DNA from: Flavobacteriales bacterium
GTDB lineage: Bacteria > Bacteroidota > Bacteroidia > Flavobacteriales_D > Crocinitomicaceae
Reading direction: 5' to 3'
DNA: 45,745 bases
NCBI GenBank assembly: GCA_947463385.1
Contig: CANHSL010000011.1
Coordinates: 1 to 45,745, forward strand
Below, piece by piece: positions 45,153-45,745 of this stretch (within the stretch, counting starts at the first letter, position 1; every line of letters begins with the position of its first letter). A program made the translations under genes and the position numbers. The notes beneath the pieces are model-generated. The model had not been told where the DNA came from and searched no databases. It was given only the letters and a program-made list of their open reading frames with translations.

Positions 45153-45745
45153 TCTTTCGCGCGCTGAATAATCTCATCCACCACGCCAGGATCCAATAAG
45201 GTGCTGGTATCTCCAAGGTTTGAAACCTCCCCTTCCGCAATTTTGCGTAAAATTCTACGCATGATTTTACCGCTTCTCGTTTTGGGTAAACCCGGTACTA
45301 CCAGGATGCGGTCAGGCTTCGCAATGGGACCAATTTCTTTAGATACTGTGGAGAGTACCTCAGATTGAATTACATGGGGCTCAAAGGAACCACCATCCAA
45401 AATCACGTAAGCAAAAATCCCTTGTCCTTTGATTTCGTGTGGATAACCCACCACTGCACTTTCAATGACGCGATCATGCATATTTATTGCATTTTCCACT
45501 TCAGCCGTTCCAATGCGGTGGCCACTCACATTCAATACGTCGTCCACCCTACCGGTAATTCGATACATTCCGTCCGCATCACGCAAGCATCCATCTCCTG
45601 TGAAATATTTCTCTGCGTACACCGAAAAATACGTCTGACGACAACGCTCATGGTCGTTATACGTGGTTCGAATCATTCCAGGCCATGGGAATTTTATACA
45701 TAAATTTCCATTGACATCATTTCCTTGTATTTCTTCTCCTTGATC
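45149..45745 (-). CDS. acs: Acetyl-CoA synthetase, C-terminal part (5' end outside window)
   Basis: The C-terminal 198 residues of an AMP-forming acetyl-CoA synthetase, read through to the window edge without a start. The first in-window residues are [15 protein letters not shown]. Family motifs are the PWPGMIRT stretch, [38 protein letters not shown] (the hinge and A8 core region) and [21 protein letters not shown], whose lysine in the SGK motif is the one acetylated in the family to switch activity. The enzyme makes acetyl-CoA from acetate, ATP and CoA. An internal ATG at 45676 is not the true start. Its stop overlaps the next gene by 4 nt. Confidence 0.95.
   Translation of the reverse strand, partial: DQGEEIQGNDVNGNLCIKFPWPGMIRTTYNDHERCRQTYFSVYAEKYFTGDGCLRDADGMYRITGRVDDVLNVSGHRIGTAEVENAINMHDRVIESAVVGYPHEIKGQGIFAYVILDGGSFEPHVIQSEVLSTVSKEIGPIAKPDRILVVPGLPKTRSGKIMRRILRKIAEGEVSNLGDTSTLLDPGVVDEIIQRAKE

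Overview
The window looks like a chromosomal segment of a low-GC Bacteroidota, most likely Flavobacteriales near Fluviicola/Crocinitomicaceae (the lineage is inferred from gene style, not from a marker gene). The evidence is: three proteins with C-terminal type IX secretion (T9SS) sorting domains; repeated Bacteroidota-type -7 promoter elements (TAnnTTTG) and little reliance on Shine-Dalgarno sites; a Bacteroidota-type UvrA; and an M43 metalloprotease with PKD and Ig-like modules.

Layout. 1-1513: polysaccharide-export type ABC transporter (ATPase cut by the window edge, plus permease), minus strand. 1685-5185: large T9SS cargo protein. 5235-8156: envelope and housekeeping genes (LolA-like, smpB, recR, membrane methyltransferase, START-like). 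8197-11976: LptF/G-family permease followed by two overlapping glycosyltransferases, which suggests lipopolysaccharide/glycan assembly and transport. 11960-14933: minus-strand operon ffh - M50 protease - carboxypeptidase-regulatory-like protein. 14988-19790: divergent amino-acid permease and uvrA. 19910-24303: SIMPL-domain protein, two lipoproteins and an exported catalase-peroxidase. 24357-26564: arsenic operon arsR-DUF6428-acr3-arsC with a near-perfect 18-bp operator palindrome. 27042-29972: secreted M43 metalloprotease. 30063-31664: malic enzyme. 31661-36900: tetR-tolC-emrA-emrB efflux operon with an SDR gene at its end. 37070-43192: 2040-residue T9SS protein built from three long near-identical glycine-rich blocks and five 70-residue Ig-like repeats. 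43245-44522: array of ten palindromic repeat units (about 90 bp each) around a small GIY-YIG endonuclease gene. 44532-45745: unknown exported protein and the 3' part of acetyl-CoA synthetase.

The best candidate for an undescribed system is the GIY-YIG/repeat locus. Each unit contains two related, oppositely oriented elements with conserved borders CTGAGT and GTATCGAAG (allowing one variable base), arranged much like REP/BIME elements. The nuclease gene ends on a stop codon that the adjacent repeat supplies, and a diverged solo element appears 16 kb away at 26970-27023. I infer a REP/RAYT-like partnership in which a GIY-YIG nuclease takes the place of the transposase.

A second pattern is promoter geometry. 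smpB, recR and uvrA each carry a perfect TAnnTTTG element ending exactly 4 nt before the start codon, which predicts leaderless mRNAs; most other genes with a visible element have 14-26 nt. Two T9SS cargo genes also share a distinct promoter/leader pattern (TAAATTCA or TAATTTCA, then ACCTAAACTA). No tRNA, rRNA or CRISPR was seen. Gene-free stretches over 300 bp occur only at 43193-43783 and 44096-44531, and both are mostly the repeat array.
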